DNA of 64,000 nt, taken from Anaerococcus lactolyticus ATCC 51172 (lineage in GTDB: Bacteria > Bacillota > Clostridia > Tissierellales > Peptoniphilaceae). A model generated the notes under the pieces. It had not been told where the DNA came from, did not search any database, and was given only the letters and a program-made list of their open reading frames with translations. Shown piece after piece: positions 16,196 to 25,091 of the stretch; the stretch's first letter is position 1, and each line of letters starts with the position of its first letter. Made by a program: the position numbers and the translations under genes. Where the stretch lies: NCBI RefSeq assembly GCF_000156575.1, contig NZ_GG666046.1:343578-407577 (forward strand), in the 5' to 3' direction.

Positions 16196-17725
16196 ATGTA
16201 TTCTAAAACCAATACCACATCCCTAATTGGGCTTGAGGGTAAGTTAGTGGAAGTTGAAAGCGATATTACATCGGGTATACCAGCCTTTAATATAGTTGGT
16301 CTACCTGATTCATCTATAAAAGAATCCAAGGACAGGGTAAGAGTTGCCCTAGTCAATTCATCCTACAAATTTCCGGCAGGCAGGATTACCATCAACCTAT
16401 CACCAGCAGATTTGAAAAAAGAGGGAACCCAGCTAGATTTACCGATTGCAATTTCTCTATTAAGCTCCATGGGGGCCATAGAAAGAGCCTACGACGATTA
16501 TATATTTTTGGGCGAACTATCTCTAGACGGCAGAATCCTTCCGATAAGAGGTGCTCTGGCTATGGTTATTTCCATGAGGGAGCAGGGTTTTACAAAATTT
16601 ATAATTTCAGATGAAAATAAGGAAGAATGTGCGATAATTTCTGATATCGAAGTCTATCCTTTCAATAAATTAAATGATGTAGTGGCATTTTTGAATGGGG
16701 ACTTGAAAAAAGATTCCTACAAGATAAATCCTGCCCTTTTGAAGGAGGAAATTTCCTATGACTTAGATTTTAAGGACCTTAAGGGTCAGGAAAATCTCAA
16801 AAGAGCGCTACAAATAGCGGCGGCAGGTGGTCACAATTTGCTGATGGTCGGTCCTCCGGGATCTGGCAAGACTTTTTCTGCCAAACACTTGCCTACAATT
16901 CTTCCAGACATGAGTTTTGAGGAGAGGGTTGAGGTGACAAAAATTTATTCAATTATGGGTCTACTTGACAGTGGACATTTGGTTAGCGCTAGGCCTTTTA
17001 GGGCTCCTCACCATTCTTCAAGCCAAGTTGCCCTCATAGGTGGTGGCCATTCTGTGCCAAAACCGGGCGAGATTACCCTTGCCCACAGGGGAGTATTATT
17101 TTTGGATGAATTTCCTGAATACCAAAAAAATGTCATCGAAGCCTTGAGGGAGCCTCTAGAAAATAAGGAAATAAATGTGGCGCGTGCCCAGGCAAGTGTA
17201 AAATATCCATCAGATTTTATTTTGATTGCAGCAATGAACCCATGTCCATGTGGTAATTACGGCAATCCTCTTAAGGAATGCACTTGTTCTATAAATGAAA
17301 TAAGGAGATATTTAAGCAAGATTTCATCCCCAATCCTAGATAGGATTGACATTCACATAGAGATTAAGCCTGTAAAATACGACGACCTAAACGATGATAT
17401 CAAGTCAAAGTCATCTAGCGAGCTTAAAAGTGAAGTTGTGAGAGCGAGAAAAATCCAAGCGGAAAGATACAAGGATGAAAAAATCAAAACCAACGCCCTT
17501 CTTTCAACTAGACAGATGAAAAAATATATCAAATTAAGCCCAGAAGTTGAAAAAATTGGTCAGATGGCCTTCAACAAATATAATTTTTCTGTAAGAAGTT
17601 ATAACAAAATTCTAAAAATGGCAAGGACCATAGCAGACCTCGAGGCAAGCGAGGAAATAACAAGCAAACATCTCTTGGAGGCTGTCAGATATAGGGCTCT
17701 TGACGATAAATATTGGAGTGTGTAA
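16196..17725 (+). CDS. YifB/ComM family Mg-chelatase-like AAA+ ATPase
   Basis: Protein of 509 residues: an N-terminal Lon-like fold region (TTSLIGLEGKLVEVE start), an AAA+ domain with Walker A GPPGSGKT near residue 220 and Walker B LFLDEFPEY, and a C-terminal Mg-chelatase-type helical region containing CPCGNYG. ComM homologues act as helicases in branch migration during natural transformation in other bacteria. Function in Firmicutes is less clear. The stop shares a base with the start of the following GspE/ComGA-like ATPase (TAATG), so the two are probably translated together. Confidence 0.93.
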   Translation: MYSKTNTTSLIGLEGKLVEVESDITSGIPAFNIVGLPDSSIKESKDRVRVALVNSSYKFPAGRITINLSPADLKKEGTQLDLPIAISLLSSMGAIERAYDDYIFLGELSLDGRILPIRGALAMVISMREQGFTKFIISDENKEECAIISDIEVYPFNKLNDVVAFLNGDLKKDSYKINPALLKEEISYDLDFKDLKGQENLKRALQIAAAGGHNLLMVGPPGSGKTFSAKHLPTILPDMSFEERVEVTKIYSIMGLLDSGHLVSARPFRAPHHSSSQVALIGGGHSVPKPGEITLAHRGVLFLDEFPEYQKNVIEALREPLENKEINVARAQASVKYPSDFILIAAMNPCPCGNYGNPLKECTCSINEIRRYLSKISSPILDRIDIHIEIKPVKYDDLNDDIKSKSSSELKSEVVRARKIQAERYKDEKIKTNALLSTRQMKKYIKLSPEVEKIGQMAFNKYNFSVRSYNKILKMARTIADLEASEEITSKHLLEAVRYRALDDKYWSV

Positions 17726-18909
17726 TGCTTGATCAAAGGCAAATTGCAACAGATATTGACGGATTTATAGAAAATTTAATAGCAACTGCAGTAAATCTTT
17801 CTGCCTCAGATATCCACCTTCAACCAGAAGAGGACTTTGGCAAAATCAGACTAAGGATAGACGGAGCTTTGGTTGATAAAATGCAGATTCGTAGGGAATA
17901 TTTTGACATGCTTTCTTCAAAAATCAAGCTTTCCTGTGGAATGGATATTTCCCAAAAAAGGATGCCCCAAGATAAGTCCGTCAAATACGAAGCCTTTCCC
18001 GGAATCGACTTTAGGGTCTCATCTGTGCCAACAATTTTGGGCGAGAAAATAGTAATAAGGATCTTAGCAGTAGACATATTTATGGAAAAAGCCAGACTTT
18101 TGGGGTTTTCTAGAGAAAGCAAGGAAAAACTAGAAAGAGCCATCAGGAAAAAATCCGGCATAATTTTAATGACAGGACCAACAGGATCTGGAAAAACAAC
18201 CTCACTCTACGCTCTATTAGAAAAACTCAACAAGGAAGATGTAAACATAATCACCATCGAAGACCCAGTAGAATACAAAATTGCTAACATCAACCAAATT
18301 TCAATCAACGAAAAAATTGGCCTAACCTACCCAGTAATTTTAAGGTCCATCCTCCGTCAAGACCCAGATATAATAATGATTGGGGAAATCAGAGATAGGC
18401 AAACAGCAGAAATTGCAATAAGAGCTGCCATAACTGGACATCTAATATTATCCACAGCCCACACTCGTGATGCCTTTTCGGGACTCATAAGGTTAAAAGA
18501 CTTGGGAGTAGACGACTACCTCATAAGGTCAGCAGTAAATCTTTTGGCAGGCCAAAGGCTAGTCAGAAAACTTTGCGATTGCAAAAAGCTAGATAGGATG
18601 ACAGATTTTGAATACGAACTAATGTCATCTTACATAAAAGTCGACAGGGAAAGAAAAATCTACCGACCGGTAGGCTGTCCACACTGCAACGGAGGCTACA
18701 AGGGCCGACAGGCAGTAGAAGAAGTCATGCCTATAGACAACGAATTCAAAGACATCCTCAGAAAATATGGCCTAGAAAGCGAAAAGATCAAAGAAAAATT
18801 GAAAAAAGATAAGTATAGGCCAATGATAGTAAACGGCCTAATCCAAGTCCTAGAAGGCGAAACCTCCTTCGAAGAAGTCCTAGACGTCCTTGGGTATTTT
18901 CCTAAGTGA
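17725..18909 (+). CDS. GspE/PilB/ComGA-like secretion ATPase, orphan
   Basis: Type II secretion/type IV pilus ATPase of about 394 residues. It has SASDIHLQP at the start of the N2 domain, Walker A GPTGSGKTTS, an Asp box (ITIEDPVEY), Walker B (DIIMIGEIRD), a His box (GHLILSTAHT) and a C-terminal zinc motif (CDC...CPHC). It is short for PilB and nearer ComGA in size. The start at 17725 has GGAG at suitable distance. Another ATG lies at 17713. No pilin, GspF/ComGB or prepilin peptidase gene is nearby, so partners must be elsewhere or absent. The link with yifB hints at DNA uptake. Confidence 0.88.
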   Translation: MLDQRQIATDIDGFIENLIATAVNLSASDIHLQPEEDFGKIRLRIDGALVDKMQIRREYFDMLSSKIKLSCGMDISQKRMPQDKSVKYEAFPGIDFRVSSVPTILGEKIVIRILAVDIFMEKARLLGFSRESKEKLERAIRKKSGIILMTGPTGSGKTTSLYALLEKLNKEDVNIITIEDPVEYKIANINQISINEKIGLTYPVILRSILRQDPDIIMIGEIRDRQTAEIAIRAAITGHLILSTAHTRDAFSGLIRLKDLGVDDYLIRSAVNLLAGQRLVRKLCDCKKLDRMTDFEYELMSSYIKVDRERKIYRPVGCPHCNGGYKGRQAVEEVMPIDNEFKDILRKYGLESEKIKEKLKKDKYRPMIVNGLIQVLEGETSFEEVLDVLGYFPK

Positions 18910-18982
18910 AATCTATAGGAGTCTTAGGGCATAAAATAGGTTTTAATATATAGTTGAATTGAGCAGAAATGATATTAATTTA

Positions 18983-19002
18983 TTGCACAATATATTGTAC
19001 AA
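18983..19002. promoter_or_regulatory. YefM-YoeB type operator
   Basis: TTGCACAA-TATA-TTGTACAA holds the hexamers TGCACA and TGTACA with a 12-base centre-to-centre distance. This is the arrangement known for the E. coli yefM-yoeB operator. It lies 20 bases before the antitoxin start. Confidence 0.75.
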
Positions 19003-19022
19003 TATTTTAAAGGAGAATTATT

Positions 19023-19277
19023 ATGCTTGCGGTTAATTATAGTGAAATTAGAAATAACTTGAAAGAATATTGCGACAGGACAATAGATAATTTGGAAACT
19101 GTTCTAATTACAAGAAAAAATGATAGAAATGTAGTTATGATAAGTCTTGAAGAGTACAACAATCTAGTTGAAAATGCCTATGTAATGAGTAATGCGAACT
19201 ACTATAAAGATTTAGTACAAAGAGCTAAAGACGTTGAAGATAATAAAACAATTCAAAGAGATTTAATTGAAGAATGA
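19023..19277 (+). CDS. YefM/Phd-family antitoxin
   Basis: Antitoxin of 84 residues with the YefM/Phd N-terminal DNA-binding fold (VNYSEIRNNLKEYCDR...VLITRKNDRNVVMISLEEYNNL) and an acidic C-terminal tail for toxin binding. It neutralises the toxin encoded next and represses the pair through the operator directly upstream. It overlaps the toxin gene by four bases (ATGA). RBS AAGGAG. Confidence 0.93.
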   Translation: MLAVNYSEIRNNLKEYCDRTIDNLETVLITRKNDRNVVMISLEEYNNLVENAYVMSNANYYKDLVQRAKDVEDNKTIQRDLIEE

Positions 19278-19531
19278 AAATATTATTTCACGAAAAAGCC
19301 TTTGATGAATATTTATATTTGCAGAAAAACGACAATAAAACTTTAGAAAGACTTAATAATATTATAAAGAATATAAAAAGAAATCTTTATGAAGGATTAG
19401 GAAAGCCAGAGCCTTTAAGATATGCTTTACAAAGCTATTGCTCTAGAAGAATAACCCTAGAAGATAGGATAATTTACAAGGTTGAGAATGATAATTTAAT
19501 AATAATCTCGTGTGCTAAGCATTATGAATAG
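19274..19531 (+). CDS. YoeB/Txe-family mRNA interferase toxin
   Basis: RelE-superfamily ribosome-dependent mRNA endonuclease of 85 residues. Features of YoeB are visible: GKPEPL carrying the catalytic Glu, SRRITLEDR carrying the Arg, and the terminal KHYE with the His-Tyr pair. Length is normal and all key residues are present, so the toxin looks active. Confidence 0.93.
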   Translation: MKILFHEKAFDEYLYLQKNDNKTLERLNNIIKNIKRNLYEGLGKPEPLRYALQSYCSRRITLEDRIIYKVENDNLIIISCAKHYE

Positions 19532-19548
19532 AGGGTATTGGGCAAATT

Positions 19549-20847
19549 ATGAGAAAATTAGTAAAAATATTAGCTGTCCTATTTGCAATCATAGTAGGAA
19601 TTTCCTTATCTTTTTTATTAAGAAGCAAGAAAATCCATTTTGATTACGAAATTAATCCTAAATATTATTCCGAAGACCAAAGTCCCTTTGAAAACGACTT
19701 TGACTATGCTTTTGATACTTTGGAAAAATATTACGCCCTATTTGATAGGAATGGGACCTATGAATTTTTGGAAAATCGTGATGAGTACAAGAAAGAGTTA
19801 AAAAATCTAAGGACTGACAAAGAATTTTTCGATAAGATGAATAAGATTTTGGGAGACTTGGATGATGACCATACTAATCTTTTAGATATTGAGGAAGTTT
19901 ACGATATGAAGGATACCTTTGTGCTTTCCAATAAGGAGGAAAAGGGAGAGGTAAATGTTGATCTGATAAATTATTTGTTTGGGGCAAAAATTTCTAGTTT
20001 AATTGATAAAATTTTTAGACAAGCTAGGGCTGCTACCAAAAATTTAATAACTCAAGATATAAATAAAGATATAGCCTACTTAAAAATCAGGGCAATGATT
20101 GATCCAGGGACTCCAGATTTTGAAGAAGATTTAGAACTTTTAAAGACTTATCTTAAAAAATCAAAAAATAAGAAGGCTCTAATTATAGACCTTAGGGGCA
20201 ATGGTGGGGGCAATGCTGCCTATACTTGTGATTACCTTTATCCAATGATTCTTGGCACAAAAGATTTTAAAGAAACTCATGAATATATTTTATTTAGGAC
20301 AGATGAAGTTTTTAAATATGATCCCCAATATCCGGAGTTAAAGAGTTTAATAAGTAAGATTAGGGAGTCAGATTTTAAATATATGGAGGAAAATATTCCT
20401 TTTCTTAAGAAGGATAAGAAGATGATGGATAATATCAGAAAAAATTACACCCACATCATCTATGATGCAGGATATGAAAATGCTGGCGACTTTGGTGATG
20501 AGTATAAGTTTAATGGAAATCTTTATCTATTGGTAGACAGGGGTGTATATTCATCAGCCCAAAATGCAGCCCACTTTTTTAGGGACAACAATTTAGGAAC
20601 AATTATAGGGGAAAAGACAGGTGGCGATGGGATTGGGACAAGTCCAGCCATGGTGAAACTTCCAAATACCAAGTATATCCTAAGATTTTCTCACGAGCTA
20701 GGTCTTAGGGAAACAGAATCAATGGAAGAATCAACCTACACAATTCCAGATATAGAAATTCCTCAAAAAGATCAATCAGAAATCCCTTCTAATGATGGTT
20801 GTGTGAAAAAAGTAATAGAATTAGAAGGAAAAAATGCTGCAAAATAG
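19549..20847 (+). CDS. S41 family peptidase, membrane-anchored
   Basis: Protein of 432 residues with one N-terminal transmembrane segment (LVKILAVLFAIIVGISLSFL) and an extracellular S41 (tail-specific/C-terminal processing) protease domain. The oxyanion strand LIIDLRGNGGGN, the catalytic Ser segment YSSAQNAA (about residue 335) and the Lys in GEKTGGDGIG are present. No clear PDZ domain is seen, unlike CtpA. The YoeB gene ends 17 bases upstream, but a separate function is likely. Substrate unknown. Confidence 0.85.
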   Translation: MRKLVKILAVLFAIIVGISLSFLLRSKKIHFDYEINPKYYSEDQSPFENDFDYAFDTLEKYYALFDRNGTYEFLENRDEYKKELKNLRTDKEFFDKMNKILGDLDDDHTNLLDIEEVYDMKDTFVLSNKEEKGEVNVDLINYLFGAKISSLIDKIFRQARAATKNLITQDINKDIAYLKIRAMIDPGTPDFEEDLELLKTYLKKSKNKKALIIDLRGNGGGNAAYTCDYLYPMILGTKDFKETHEYILFRTDEVFKYDPQYPELKSLISKIRESDFKYMEENIPFLKKDKKMMDNIRKNYTHIIYDAGYENAGDFGDEYKFNGNLYLLVDRGVYSSAQNAAHFFRDNNLGTIIGEKTGGDGIGTSPAMVKLPNTKYILRFSHELGLRETESMEESTYTIPDIEIPQKDQSEIPSNDGCVKKVIELEGKNAAK

Positions 20848-20894
20848 AGCCTTTATGGCTCTTTTATTTTTTTTAAAAAATATTAGCAAAAAAT

Positions 20895-20923
20895 TTGACT
20901 TTCTCTGACCTTCATAGTATATT
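20895..20923 (+). promoter_or_regulatory. hsp20 promoter
   Basis: TTGACT (20895-20900), a 17-base spacer and TATATT (20918-20923) lie just upstream of the CIRCE element. Confidence 0.75.
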
Positions 20924-20937
20924 ATGAATGTAAGAAG

Positions 20938-20964
20938 TTAGCAGTCGAATGATGAGAGTGCTAA
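20938..20964 (+). promoter_or_regulatory. CIRCE element (HrcA operator)
   Basis: TTAGCAGTC, nine bases, GAGTGCTAA. Consensus is TTAGCACTC-N9-GAGTGCTAA, so there is one mismatch in the left arm. It lies between the -10 box and the start codon, where HrcA would block transcription. Confidence 0.88.
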
Positions 20965-20990
20965 TATAATAAAATAAAGGAGTAATAATT

Positions 20991-21416
20991 ATGGCAAATC
21001 TTATTAGAAAAAATAATTCATTATCAAGATACAATGACTTTTATGATATGGTGGATTCATTTTTTAACTCACCTGTTGAAAAAGATGTGTTTGAGTCTTC
21101 TTTTAAGCTAGATGTGGCAGAAGATGATGATAAATTCTTAGTAGAAGCTGAGATGCCTGGTATAGATAAGGACTCCATTGATATAGATTTTGATAGGGGA
21201 CAACTTACACTAACAGTTAATTCTCACACAGAAAATACAGATGAAAAGAAAAACTACATTCATAAGGAAAGAAAATCCACAAGGATGACTAGGACTATGT
21301 ATTTTGGTGATATAGATGAGGAAAATATCCAGGCCAAACTTGAAAATGGTATCCTAGAAATTGAAATTCCAAAACGCAAGGAAGAAAAAACTAATAAAAA
21401 GATAGAAATTAAATAA
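20991..21416 (+). CDS. Hsp20/alpha-crystallin small heat-shock protein
   Basis: Small heat-shock chaperone of 141 residues that holds unfolding proteins. The alpha-crystallin domain spans about residues 38-130, with FLVEAEMPGIDKDSIDIDF at its start and the AKLENGILEIEIPK strand near the end. The I-x-I-type tail (IEIK) is at the C-terminus. The promoter overlaps a CIRCE element, so heat induction through HrcA is expected. Confidence 0.95.
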   Translation: MANLIRKNNSLSRYNDFYDMVDSFFNSPVEKDVFESSFKLDVAEDDDKFLVEAEMPGIDKDSIDIDFDRGQLTLTVNSHTENTDEKKNYIHKERKSTRMTRTMYFGDIDEENIQAKLENGILEIEIPKRKEEKTNKKIEIK

Positions 21417-21422
21417 AATCAC

Positions 21423-21452
21423 AAGCAGCTAGGCTTTCCTGGCTGCTTTTTT
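21423..21452 (+). terminator. hsp20 terminator
   Basis: AGCAGCTAGG pairs with CCTGGCTGCT (one G-U), followed by six T. Confidence 0.85.
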
Positions 21453-21521
21453 GGTCTAAAAATACATAGATAAATTGCCCCTCTTTGAGTATAATGACAT
21501 AAGAATTTTAAAAGGGGACTT

Positions 21522-22217
21522 ATGACTGAATTAAAAATACCGAACCACATTGCGATTGTTCTTGATGGCAATGGTAGGTGGGCAAAAAAACAGAATAGGC
21601 CTAGGACATCAGGCCACAAGGAAGGCGCGGAAAATGTGGTTAGGATAGCCAAAGCTTGCAAAAAGTTTGGGGTTAAGACCATAACTCTTTATGCTTTTTC
21701 TACAGAAAATTGGAAGAGGCCAGCGACTGAGGTTGGTTTTTTGATGGATTTACTGATCAAATTTGTAAATTCAAAACTTAAAGAACTTATAGATGAAGAT
21801 TGCAAGCTAAATTTCCTTGGAGATTTGTCAAAACTTCCTGAAAAAACAAGAGAGTCCTGCACTTATGCTAAAGAGATCACAAAGGATAATAAGTCCCTTA
21901 CCGTTAACATTGCCCTAAATTACGGGGGTAGGGATGAAATCGTCCATTCCTTTAAACAAATTATTGAAAAGGGCTATGGCAAGGACGATATTACAGAAGA
22001 ATTAATTTCTGATAATTTATATACGGCAGGTCTTTCTGATCCAGATTTATTAATTAGACCTGGTGGGGAAATTAGACTTTCAAATTTCCTAATCTACCAG
22101 CTTGCATACACAGAATTATATTTTACAGATGTTTTGTGGCCAGATTTTACAGAAGATGACCTAAGGGAAGCGATAATAGCTTATACCAAAAGAGACAGAA
22201 GATATGGTGGCATATGA
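21522..22217 (+). CDS. uppS: Undecaprenyl diphosphate synthase (isoprenyl transferase)
   Basis: cis-Prenyltransferase of 231 residues making the C55 carrier lipid for cell-wall synthesis from farnesyl and isopentenyl diphosphate. The catalytic motif DGNGRWA starts at D15. The typical LYAFSTENW and RPGGEIRLSNFL motifs are present. First gene of a co-directional set with cdsA (4-base overlap), rseP, ispG and polC. A TATAAT lies about 20 bases upstream of the RBS without a clear -35 box. Confidence 0.96.
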   Translation: MTELKIPNHIAIVLDGNGRWAKKQNRPRTSGHKEGAENVVRIAKACKKFGVKTITLYAFSTENWKRPATEVGFLMDLLIKFVNSKLKELIDEDCKLNFLGDLSKLPEKTRESCTYAKEITKDNKSLTVNIALNYGGRDEIVHSFKQIIEKGYGKDDITEELISDNLYTAGLSDPDLLIRPGGEIRLSNFLIYQLAYTELYFTDVLWPDFTEDDLREAIIAYTKRDRRYGGI

Positions 22218-22993
22218 TTAAGTTTTTAAACAGGGCCTTTGGGGGCGCTGTCATTTTAACACTTTTAATATTAATAACATATTTGGGGAGGATTCCTCTT
22301 GCCCTTGGAGTAGCAGCTTTTTCTTATATTGCCCTTCATGAGATGGACAAGGCTCTCCATAAGATTGACCTACATTTGCCGATGAAGTGTCTTTACCTTA
22401 CAAATGGGATAATTATGGCGGCTGCCTTTATAAATAATTCTGATTTGTATATAGCATCCATAGTGGTATCAGTTTTGTTTTTATTTATGTATATTATTTT
22501 AAGAAGCCACTACACCCTTTATGATGCTTTTGCTGCAGCCTTTGTCATGCTTTATGTGTCATTTTTAATTTCCCATATTTTGAGGATAAAAAATGTATCC
22601 TATGTTTGGATGCTTTATATCACAGCTTGGGGATCAGACACCTTTGCCTATTTGGTTGGCAGTCTTTTTGGCAAGCACAAGATGGCATGGATGTCCCACA
22701 TAAGCCCACACAAGACCGTAGAAGGATCTGTTGGGGGCATTGTTGGTGCGACAATTTTAAATATTGTTTATTGCCATGAATTTGGCCTTGAAAATTATAT
22801 TAGAGAGATAGTTATTTTTACAATTGTAGCTGCGATTATGTCTCAAATTGGAGATTTGATCGCATCTTATATCAAAAGACAAACTGGAATTAAAGATTTT
22901 GGTAATTTGATACCGGGCCATGGTGGCATCCTTGATAGGTTTGATTCTATCATGTTTATTGCCCCTGTCCTTTATCTTTTTTCTAGGGTTTAA
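22214..22993 (+). CDS. cdsA: Phosphatidate cytidylyltransferase
   Basis: Multi-pass membrane enzyme of 259 residues making CDP-diacylglycerol from phosphatidate and CTP, the branch point of phospholipid synthesis. About seven hydrophobic segments are visible. The CDP-DAG synthase signature appears as WGSDTFAYLVGSLFGKHK with SPHKTVEGSVGG, and IKDFGNLIPGHGGILDRFDS near the end. It overlaps uppS by four bases. Confidence 0.95.
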   Translation: MIKFLNRAFGGAVILTLLILITYLGRIPLALGVAAFSYIALHEMDKALHKIDLHLPMKCLYLTNGIIMAAAFINNSDLYIASIVVSVLFLFMYIILRSHYTLYDAFAAAFVMLYVSFLISHILRIKNVSYVWMLYITAWGSDTFAYLVGSLFGKHKMAWMSHISPHKTVEGSVGGIVGATILNIVYCHEFGLENYIREIVIFTIVAAIMSQIGDLIASYIKRQTGIKDFGNLIPGHGGILDRFDSIMFIAPVLYLFSRV

Positions 22994-23002
22994 GGAGAGA
23001 AA

Positions 23003-24022
23003 ATGAGAATAGTTTTAGCGGTAGTTTTATTTTTGTTACTGATAGTTTTTCACGAATTTGGACACTTTATTGTGGCTAAAAAATCGGGCATAAAGGTAAA
23101 TGAATTTGCAGTGGGTATGGGTCCCCTTATTTATTCAAGAAAAAAGGGCGAGACCAAATATTCCTTTAGGCTAATTCCTATTGGTGGCTATTGTGCCATG
23201 GAGGGCGAGGATGACGAATCAAGCGACCCAAGGAGCTTTGACAATGCTCCAGCCTTCAAGAGATTTTTAACAATCCTTGCAGGGCCTATGGCAAATCTAA
23301 TCATAGCTATAGTAGTTTTTACCATTGTTGGCTTAATTAGTGGCATTATTACAACAAAAATCGGATCTTTTACAGAAAATTCCCCAGCCCAAGAAGCCGG
23401 CATGGAAGTAGGAGATGAAATCAGAAAGGTCGGAGATAGGGATATCAAAGATTTTGCTGATATTTCGGCAGGAATTTCTGATTTTTATAAGGATAAGGAT
23501 TATAAAAAGCCTCTTACAGTTGAGTATTTTAGGGAAAGTTCAGATACTGTCACTGCTGTAGATTTGAAGGTGGAAGTGAAGGATGATCATGCCTATATTG
23601 GTATTATGCCAGCTAGGAGGAGTCCAAATATTTTGGAAGCTGTTGGTCTTGGTTTTGGCGAGACTTGGAAAAATGTCAAGATGATTTTTGTGATCTTAGG
23701 CAGGCTTTTTACTGGTAAACTCGCCTTTGGAGCCCTATCAGGTCCTGTTGGAGTCCTTAAGGAAATAGGCAACCAAGCCCAAAATGGTCTGGCTAATTTG
23801 CTTTATTTTTTGGCTTATATTTCTGTAAATCTTGCCGTTTTCAATCTTTTACCAATACCAGCCCTTGATGGGTCTAAGCTATTAACAAGTGCGATTGAAA
23901 TTATTACTGGAAAAAAAATTGATAAGAAAATCGAAGAGAAGGTCACTATGGTTGGATTTTTCATTTTGTTGGGTCTGATTTTGGTGGTTTCAATAAAGGA
24001 TATAGTAAATTTATTTAGATAA
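23003..24022 (+). CDS. rseP: Site-2 protease RseP (M50 metalloprotease)
   Basis: Intramembrane zinc protease of 339 residues. The HEFGH zinc motif is at residues 17-21 in the first transmembrane segment. One PDZ domain covers about 115-200 (ENSPAQEAGMEVGDEIRKVG). The third-ligand motif NLLPIPALDGSK is in the C-terminal membrane part. It cleaves membrane-bound regulators and signal-peptide remnants. In related Firmicutes dxr usually sits between cdsA and this gene. It is absent here. Confidence 0.95.
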   Translation: MRIVLAVVLFLLLIVFHEFGHFIVAKKSGIKVNEFAVGMGPLIYSRKKGETKYSFRLIPIGGYCAMEGEDDESSDPRSFDNAPAFKRFLTILAGPMANLIIAIVVFTIVGLISGIITTKIGSFTENSPAQEAGMEVGDEIRKVGDRDIKDFADISAGISDFYKDKDYKKPLTVEYFRESSDTVTAVDLKVEVKDDHAYIGIMPARRSPNILEAVGLGFGETWKNVKMIFVILGRLFTGKLAFGALSGPVGVLKEIGNQAQNGLANLLYFLAYISVNLAVFNLLPIPALDGSKLLTSAIEIITGKKIDKKIEEKVTMVGFFILLGLILVVSIKDIVNLFR

Positions 24023-24032
24023 GAAGGTATAA

Positions 24033-25091
24033 ATGAGAAAAGAAACTAGAAAAATTTTTGTAGGAGATGTTGCTGTTGGAGGCGGCTCTCCTATTTCTAT
24101 CCAATCAATGACAACAGCGAAGACAAGTGATGTAGAAGCTGTAGTTAAGCAAATTAAAGCTTTAGAGGCAGAAGGATGTGACATTTCAAGGTCAGCTATA
24201 AATACAATAGAAGATGCCAAGGCTATTCCTAAAATAAAGAGCCTAACCAATATTCCTTTTGTAGCTGACATCCAATTTGATTATAGGCTTGCCCTCGCAG
24301 CTGTGGAAAATGGTTGTGACTGTTTGAGATATAATCCAGGTAATATTGGTGGCAGGGATAAGGTGGCGCTCTTAGTTGAAGAATGCAAGAAGCGAAAAAT
24401 CCCAATAAGGATTGGGGTAAATTCTGGATCTGTATCAAGAGAGATAGTTGATCGCTTTGGTGGAGTCAACAAGGATTCTCTTGTGGCAAGCGCCATAGAA
24501 GAAGTGAAAATCCTTGAAGATATGGATTTTCATGACATAAAAATTTCTGTAAAATCTTCTGATGTAAATACAATGATTGATGCCTATAGGCTTTTGTCAT
24601 CTAAAGTTGATTATCCTTTGCACTTGGGTGTGACTGAAGCAGGACCTCTCTACCAAGCTCTTGTGAAGTCCTCAATCGGAATAGGATCTCTCCTTAAGGA
24701 CGGGATTGGAGATACTTTGAGGGTTTCTATCACTGGAGACATAGTTGAGGAAGTCAGGGCAGGTAAGGCCATTCTTAAGGCTCTTGGTTTAAGGCGTGAT
24801 GGAGTCGATATAGTTTCTTGTCCGACTTGTTCCCGTACAAGCGTTGATTTGCCAAATATAGTGGCAGAAGTTGAAGAAAAAGCAAGGGGTCTTGATATAA
24901 ATACCAAGGTTGCCATCATGGGTTGTCCGGTAAATGGACCTGGCGAATCAAAAGAAGCAGATTATGGGATTTCTGCTGCCAATGGCATGGGATTTTTGTT
25001 TAAAAATGGTAAGACTGTAAAGAAAGTAAAAGAAGAAGAGATTGTCGATACCCTAATTGAAGTTTTAAAAGAAGAGAAAAATGAAAATTGA
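24033..25091 (+). CDS. ispG: 4-hydroxy-3-methylbut-2-enyl diphosphate synthase
   Basis: Iron-sulfur enzyme of 352 residues of the MEP isoprenoid pathway. The TIM-barrel start (GGGSPISIQSMTTAKTSD) and the C-terminal cluster-binding region with SCPTCSR and MGCPVNGPGE supply the three cysteines of the 4Fe-4S cluster. It shows that the organism uses the MEP pathway to make IPP for uppS upstream. It overlaps polC by 11 bases. Confidence 0.96.
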   Translation: MRKETRKIFVGDVAVGGGSPISIQSMTTAKTSDVEAVVKQIKALEAEGCDISRSAINTIEDAKAIPKIKSLTNIPFVADIQFDYRLALAAVENGCDCLRYNPGNIGGRDKVALLVEECKKRKIPIRIGVNSGSVSREIVDRFGGVNKDSLVASAIEEVKILEDMDFHDIKISVKSSDVNTMIDAYRLLSSKVDYPLHLGVTEAGPLYQALVKSSIGIGSLLKDGIGDTLRVSITGDIVEEVRAGKAILKALGLRRDGVDIVSCPTCSRTSVDLPNIVAEVEEKARGLDINTKVAIMGCPVNGPGESKEADYGISAANGMGFLFKNGKTVKKVKEEEIVDTLIEVLKEEKNEN

